This document shows positions 59,807-64,000 of a stretch of 64,000 nt of DNA, in pieces. Positions within the stretch are counted from its first letter, which is position 1, and every line of letters starts with the position of its first letter. The notes under the pieces are model-generated. The model did not search any database. It was not told the origin of the DNA and saw only the letters and a list, made by a program, of their open reading frames with translations. The stretch is taken from contig NZ_CP141058.1 in assembly GCF_034661175.1 (NCBI RefSeq), positions 2,480,001 to 2,544,000 of the forward strand. The letters are read 5' to 3'. Both the position numbers and the translations under genes were made by a program. Origin of the DNA: Nocardioides renjunii. GTDB taxonomy: Bacteria > Actinomycetota > Actinomycetes > Propionibacteriales > Nocardioidaceae.

Positions 59807-61924
59807 TTGTCCGAGAACTCCGCCCTGCCCGCCACGCTCGAGTGGGACGAGATCGACGACAGAGCTGTCGACACCTCCCGTGTGCTCGCGATGGACGCGG
59901 TGCAGAAGGTCGGCAACGGCCACCCCGGCACCGCCATGAGCCTGGCGCCCGCGGCGTACCTGCTCTTCCAGAAGGTGATGCGGCACAACCCGGCCGACCC
60001 GCACTGGACCGGTCGCGACCGCTTCGTGCTCTCGGCCGGCCACAGCTCCATCACCCTCTACACCCAGCTCTTCCTCGGCGGCTGGGGCCTCGAGATCGAG
60101 GACCTGCGCTCCCTGCGCACCTGGGGCAGCAAGACCCCCGGGCACCCCGAGCACGGCCACACCGCCGGCGTCGAGACCACCACCGGCCCCCTCGGCCAGG
60201 GCGTCGCCAACGCGGTCGGCATGGCCATGGCCGCCCGCCGCGAGCGCGGCCTGTTCGACCCCGACACGGCGGAGGCCGACTCCCCGTTCACCCACCACGT
60301 CTACGCGATCTGCTCCGACGGCGATCTCGAGGAGGGCATCAGCGCCGAGGCGTCCTCGATCGCCGGCACCCAGCAGCTCGGCAACCTGACGATGATCTAC
60401 GACGCCAACCGCATCTCCATCGAGGGCGACACCGACGTCGCCTTCACCGAGGACGTCGGCGCCCGCTACGAGGCCTACGGCTGGCACGTGCAGACCGTCG
60501 ACTGGACCAACGACGGCACCGACTACGTTGAGGACGTCGCCGCTCTGTACGACGCGGTGCGCGCCGCCGCGGAGGTCACCGACCGCCCCAGCCTCGTCGT
60601 GCTGCGCACCCTGATCGCCTGGCCCGCGCCGACCGCGCAGGGCACCGGCAAGTCCCACGGCTCGGCCCTCGGGGCCGAGGAGGTCGCGGCGACCAAGGAG
60701 ATCCTCGGCTTCGACCCCGAGAAGCACTTCGAGGTGCCCGAGGACGTCATCGCCCGCACCCGCTCGCTGGTGGAGCGCGGCAAGCTGGAGCAGTCGGCCT
60801 GGCAGGAGCGGTTCGACGCCTGGCAGGCGGCCGCGCCCGAGGAGCGGCTCGAGGTCTTCCGTCGCATGCAGACCCGGGCGCTGCCCGAAGGGCTGGCCGA
60901 CGCCCTGCCGAGCTTCGACGCCGACCCCAAGGGCGTCGCCACCCGCAAGGCCTCCGGCGCGGTCATCAACGCCGTCGCGGCCGTCATGCCCGAGCTGTGG
61001 GGCGGCTCCGCCGACCTGGCGGAGTCCAACAACACCACCATCGAGGACGCGCCCTCCTTCATCCCGGCGGTCCGGTCCACCGACCAGTGGTCGGGCGACC
61101 CGCTCGCCGGACGCGTGCTGCACTTCGGCATCCGCGAGCACGGCATGGGTGGCATCCTCAACGGCATCGCCCTCCACGGCGGCACCCGCGTCTTCGGCGG
61201 CACCTTCCTCACCTTCAGCGACTACATGCGCGGCTCCGTCCGCCTGGCCGCGCTGATGGGCCTGCCGGTCACCTACGTGTGGACCCACGACTCGATCGGC
61301 CTCGGCGAGGACGGCCCGACGCACCAGCCGATCGAGCACCTGGCGGCGCTGCGCGCGATCCCCGGCCTCGACGTCGTACGCCCCGCGGACGCCAACGAGA
61401 CCGCGGCCGCGTGGCACGCGGTGCTCCAGCGCACCGACCACCCGGCCGGCATCGCGCTCACCCGCCAGAACGTCCCCGTCTTCCCGCGCGGCGAGGACGG
61501 CTTCAGCGACACCTCGAACGTGCACCGCGGCGGGTACGTCCTCCTCGACGTCGAGGGCGGCGACCCCGACGTCATCCTGATGGGCACCGGCTCCGAGGTG
61601 CAGGTGGCGGTCGCCGCGCGCGACCTCCTCGCCGAGGACGGCATCCGTGCCCGCGTCGTCTCCCTGCCCTGCCTCGAGTGGTTCGAGGAGCAGGAGGAGG
61701 CCTACCGCGAGACCGTGCTCCCCCCGACGGTCAAGGCCCGCGTGTCGGTCGAGGCCGGCGTGAAGCAGGGCTGGCGCGAGTACGTCGGCGACCACGGCCG
61801 CATCGTGTCCATCGACCACTACGGCGCCTCGGCCGACTACGCGCGCATCTACGAGGAGTTCGACATCACCGGCGAGGCGGTGGCCAACGCCGCTCGCGAC
61901 AGCCTGCGCACGCTCACCGACTGA
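59807..61924 (+). CDS. tkt: transketolase
   Basis: 705 residues. It moves two-carbon units between sugar phosphates with thiamine diphosphate. [12 protein letters not shown] at the N-terminus, [16 protein letters not shown], the TPP/Mg motif [36 protein letters not shown], and the C-terminal [19 protein letters not shown] and [20 protein letters not shown] blocks are all present. The start is TTG 59807, chosen because GAGAGGA is 6 nt upstream and the family N-terminus begins here; an in-frame ATG-like extension to 59744 lacks a ribosome site. tal and pgi follow. Confidence 0.96.
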   Translation: MSENSALPATLEWDEIDDRAVDTSRVLAMDAVQKVGNGHPGTAMSLAPAAYLLFQKVMRHNPADPHWTGRDRFVLSAGHSSITLYTQLFLGGWGLEIEDLRSLRTWGSKTPGHPEHGHTAGVETTTGPLGQGVANAVGMAMAARRERGLFDPDTAEADSPFTHHVYAICSDGDLEEGISAEASSIAGTQQLGNLTMIYDANRISIEGDTDVAFTEDVGARYEAYGWHVQTVDWTNDGTDYVEDVAALYDAVRAAAEVTDRPSLVVLRTLIAWPAPTAQGTGKSHGSALGAEEVAATKEILGFDPEKHFEVPEDVIARTRSLVERGKLEQSAWQERFDAWQAAAPEERLEVFRRMQTRALPEGLADALPSFDADPKGVATRKASGAVINAVAAVMPELWGGSADLAESNNTTIEDAPSFIPAVRSTDQWSGDPLAGRVLHFGIREHGMGGILNGIALHGGTRVFGGTFLTFSDYMRGSVRLAALMGLPVTYVWTHDSIGLGEDGPTHQPIEHLAALRAIPGLDVVRPADANETAAAWHAVLQRTDHPAGIALTRQNVPVFPRGEDGFSDTSNVHRGGYVLLDVEGGDPDVILMGTGSEVQVAVAARDLLAEDGIRARVVSLPCLEWFEEQEEAYRETVLPPTVKARVSVEAGVKQGWREYVGDHGRIVSIDHYGASADYARIYEEFDITGEAVANAARDSLRTLTD

Positions 61925-61971
61925 CGTCGGCCGAGCCCGCAGCCACCGACCACCGATCCTCAGGAGGCACC

Positions 61972-63087
61972 ATGAACGACCGTCTCAAGGCCCTGGCTGA
62001 CGCCGGGGTGTCCATCTGGCTCGACGACCTGTCCCGCGAGCGCCTCGAGACCGGCAACCTCGCCGACCTCGTCCAGAACCGGCACGTCGTCGGCGTGACG
62101 TCCAACCCGGCGATCTTCCAGTCGGCGCTGGCAAAGGGCGAGCGCTACGACGCCCAGGTCCGGGAGCTGGCGGCGCAGGACGCCGACGTCGACAAGGCGA
62201 CCCTCGTCATCACCACCGACGACGTGCGTGAGGCCTGCAAGGGCATGCGCCCGGTCTTCGACGCCACCGACGGCGTCGACGGCCGCGTCTCCATCGAGGT
62301 CTCCCCCGGTCTCGCCCACGACACGGGCGAGACCGTCACCGAGGCGGCGATCCTCCACAAGACCGTCGGCGAGCCCAACGTGATGATCAAGATCCCGGGG
62401 ACGAAGGAGGGCTGGCCCGCGATCACGGAGACCCTCGCGGCCGGCATCTCGGTCAACGTGACCCTCATCTTCGGGCTCGAGCAGTACCGCAACGTGATGG
62501 AGGCATACGTCACCGGTCTGGAACGGGCGTCCGACAACGGCCATGACCTGAGCGGCATCCACTCGGTCGCGTCGTTCTTCGTCTCCCGCGTCGACTCGGA
62601 GATCGACAAGCGCCTCGAGGCGACGACCGGGGGCCCGGGCACCGACCCGGCGCTGCGGGGCAAGGCCGGCGTCGCCAACGCCCGCCTGGCCTTCCAGATG
62701 TACGAGGACTTCTTCCAGGGCGAGCGCTGGGCCGCGCTCGAGGCCAAGGGCGCGCGCAAGCAGCGGCCGCTGTGGGCCTCCACCGGCGTGAAGAACCCGG
62801 ACTACGACGACACCATGTACGTCGTCGACCTGGTCGCCGCCGACACCGTCAACACGATGCCCGAGAAGACCCTCGACGCGGTCGCCGACCACGGCGAGGT
62901 GCGCGGTGACCGCATCCGGCCGTTCTACGACGACGCCGCCGCTCACATGCAGGCGCTGGCCGACGCCGGCATCGACTACGACGACGTCATCAAGGCCCTC
63001 ATCAAGGAGGGCGTCGACAAGTTCGTCGTCGCCTGGGACGAGCTGCAGGAGACCCTCGCCGCGTCGCTCGAGGCCGCGCGGGCATGA
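61972..63087 (+). CDS. tal: transaldolase
   Basis: 371 residues, the longer actinobacterial type. [30 protein letters not shown] and [12 protein letters not shown] at the N-terminus, the Schiff-base Lys in [11 protein letters not shown], and [18 protein letters not shown] and [22 protein letters not shown]. It transfers a dihydroxyacetone unit in the pentose phosphate pathway. The ATG follows AGGAGG with a 4-nt spacer, 47 bp after tkt. Its stop overlaps the pgi ATG (ATGA). Confidence 0.96.
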   Translation: MNDRLKALADAGVSIWLDDLSRERLETGNLADLVQNRHVVGVTSNPAIFQSALAKGERYDAQVRELAAQDADVDKATLVITTDDVREACKGMRPVFDATDGVDGRVSIEVSPGLAHDTGETVTEAAILHKTVGEPNVMIKIPGTKEGWPAITETLAAGISVNVTLIFGLEQYRNVMEAYVTGLERASDNGHDLSGIHSVASFFVSRVDSEIDKRLEATTGGPGTDPALRGKAGVANARLAFQMYEDFFQGERWAALEAKGARKQRPLWASTGVKNPDYDDTMYVVDLVAADTVNTMPEKTLDAVADHGEVRGDRIRPFYDDAAAHMQALADAGIDYDDVIKALIKEGVDKFVVAWDELQETLAASLEAARA

Positions 63088-64000
63088 CCGAGGGGCCGGT
63101 CGACCCGACGACCACGGACGCCTGGTCACGGCTGACCGGGCTGGCGCAGGCCCCCCGGGCCGACCTGCGCGACGCCCTGACGACGTCGTGGGTCGAGCAG
63201 CAGTCGCTGGACGCGGCCGACCTCCACGTCGACCTGTCGAAGAACCTGTTCGACGACGACGTGGAGGCCGCCCTGCTGGCCCTCGCCGACGAGGTGGACC
63301 TGGTCGGGCGTCGGGACGCGATGTTCGCCGGCGAGCACATCAACGTCACGGAGGACCGTGCGGTGCTCCACACCGCGCTGCGGCTGCCGCGCGAGGCGAC
63401 GCTGACGGTCGACGGCACCGACGTCGTGGCCGACGTGCACGAGGTGCTCGCCCGCGTCTACGCCTTCGCCGACCAGGTCCGCTCCGGCGACTGGACGGGC
63501 GTGACCGGCAAGCGGATCCAGACGGTCGTCAACATCGGCATCGGCGGGTCCGACCTCGGCCCGGTCATGGCCTACGAGGCGCTCGAGCCCTACCGCCAGG
63601 ACGGGCTCTCCTGCCGCTTCATCAGCAACATCGACCCGACCGACGCGGGGCAGGCGCTCACCGGGCTCGACCCGGAGACCACGCTCTTCATCGTCTCCAG
63701 CAAGACGTTCGGGACGCTGGAGACGCTCACCAATGCGCGCCTGTGCCGGACGTGGCTGCTCGAGCACCTGCCGGCCGGCAGCGACCCGGCCGCCGCGGTC
63801 GCGCAGCACTTCGTGGCGGTCTCGACCGCCCTCGACAAGGTCGCCGACTTCGGCATCGACCCCGACAACGCGTTCGGCTTCTGGGACTGGGTCGGCGGGC
63901 GCTACTCGATGGACTCGGCCATCGGCCTCTCCCTGGTCGTGGCCATCGGCCCGGAGCACTTCGCCGACCTGCTCGCCGGCTTCCACGCGATGGACGAGCA
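63084..64000 (+). CDS. pgi: glucose-6-phosphate isomerase, N-terminal part (runs off the right edge)
   Basis: 305 codons are visible. [20 protein letters not shown] and [24 protein letters not shown] are the sugar-phosphate-binding SIS motifs; [23 protein letters not shown] is the PGI signature near the centre. It interconverts glucose-6-phosphate and fructose-6-phosphate. The ATG overlaps the tal stop by ATGA. In related genomes zwf, opcA and pgl follow, but they would lie outside the window. Confidence 0.96.
   Translation, partial: MTEGPVDPTTTDAWSRLTGLAQAPRADLRDALTTSWVEQQSLDAADLHVDLSKNLFDDDVEAALLALADEVDLVGRRDAMFAGEHINVTEDRAVLHTALRLPREATLTVDGTDVVADVHEVLARVYAFADQVRSGDWTGVTGKRIQTVVNIGIGGSDLGPVMAYEALEPYRQDGLSCRFISNIDPTDAGQALTGLDPETTLFIVSSKTFGTLETLTNARLCRTWLLEHLPAGSDPAAAVAQHFVAVSTALDKVADFGIDPDNAFGFWDWVGGRYSMDSAIGLSLVVAIGPEHFADLLAGFHAMDE

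Noticed and set aside
58586..61819. Very long minus-strand open frame (over 1,000 codons) across ctaB, the gap and tkt
   Set aside because: It runs antisense to tkt and in another frame of ctaB, with Val/Gly/Arg/Asp-rich, family-less sequence. It is a high-G+C shadow frame.
63126..63986. 286-codon minus-strand open frame opposite pgi
   Set aside because: pgi shows its SIS motifs on the plus strand, and the opposite frame has no domain.

Overview
The window is about 72% G+C, with codon use strongly biased to G/C in third positions and genes packed on both strands. It holds 65 complete and 2 edge-truncated protein genes and one small RNA. I see no tRNA, rRNA, insertion sequence, prophage or CRISPR array. 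The content (fabG-inhA pair, sufR-sufBD-Rieske-CSUT operon, ctaA/ctaB flanking the tkt-tal-pgi genes, acVLRF1, DUF3099, a 6C-type RNA, cyanophycin genes) points to an actinobacterium. My inference is Propionibacteriales, probably Nocardioidaceae (Nocardioides-like). This is a chromosomal housekeeping region, not a mobile island.

Layout. 1-1.9 kb: two acyl-CoA dehydrogenases. 2-6 kb: peptide deformylase, two SpoU-type RNA methyltransferases, a DedA membrane protein and a fused siroheme synthase. 6-16 kb: PEBP protein, secreted CAP protein, SpoIIE-type phosphatase, hydrolase, TauE permease, stomatin/NfeD pair, ABC ATPase, VOC protein, DUF805 protein. 15-23.4 kb: serB, a HemK-like methyltransferase, SixA, then cyanophycinase and cyanophycin synthetase, a cupin protein, and a second CphA-like Mur ligase that lacks the ATP-grasp half. 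23.4-25.2 kb: fabI, fabG, dodecin. 25.3-30.6 kb: DUF3099 protein, 6C-type RNA, small Cys-rich protein, malQ, moaA, SURF1, SDR. 30.7-44.6 kb: ABC exporter, crotonase-fold protein, ABC-F, metallopeptidase, kinase-like protein, acVLRF1, a regulator plus ABC-2 exporter, AraC regulator/SDR pair, NYN/ASCH/nucleotidyltransferase genes, secreted beta-propeller. 44.6-51.3 kb: SUF Fe-S operon headed by SufR. 51.3-55.8 kb: TetR regulator with palindromic operators and two ABC-2 exporters. 55.8-59.6 kb: ctaA, a sortase with a repeat-containing exported protein, ctaB. 59.8 kb to the right edge: tkt, tal, pgi.

How the parts work together. SufR, the SUF proteins, ctaA, ctaB and SURF1 serve Fe-S assembly and haem A/cytochrome oxidase maturation. 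tkt-tal-pgi form a pentose phosphate/glycolysis operon. cphA-cphB make and break the nitrogen store cyanophycin. Many genes overlap by ATGA, GTGA or TGATG junctions, which suggests translational coupling.

The most unusual signals are: (1) at least 22 genes carry a TANNNT -10 hexamer ending 6-10 nt before the start codon, so leaderless transcripts should be common here; (2) the CphA-like Mur ligase without ATP-grasp beside cphBA; (3) an exported protein that ends exactly in a PNTGS sorting-like motif and overlaps its neighbouring sortase gene; (4) two very long perfect palindromes between convergent genes at 41.6-41.7 kb; (5) 11-bp tandem arrays directly after two stop codons.
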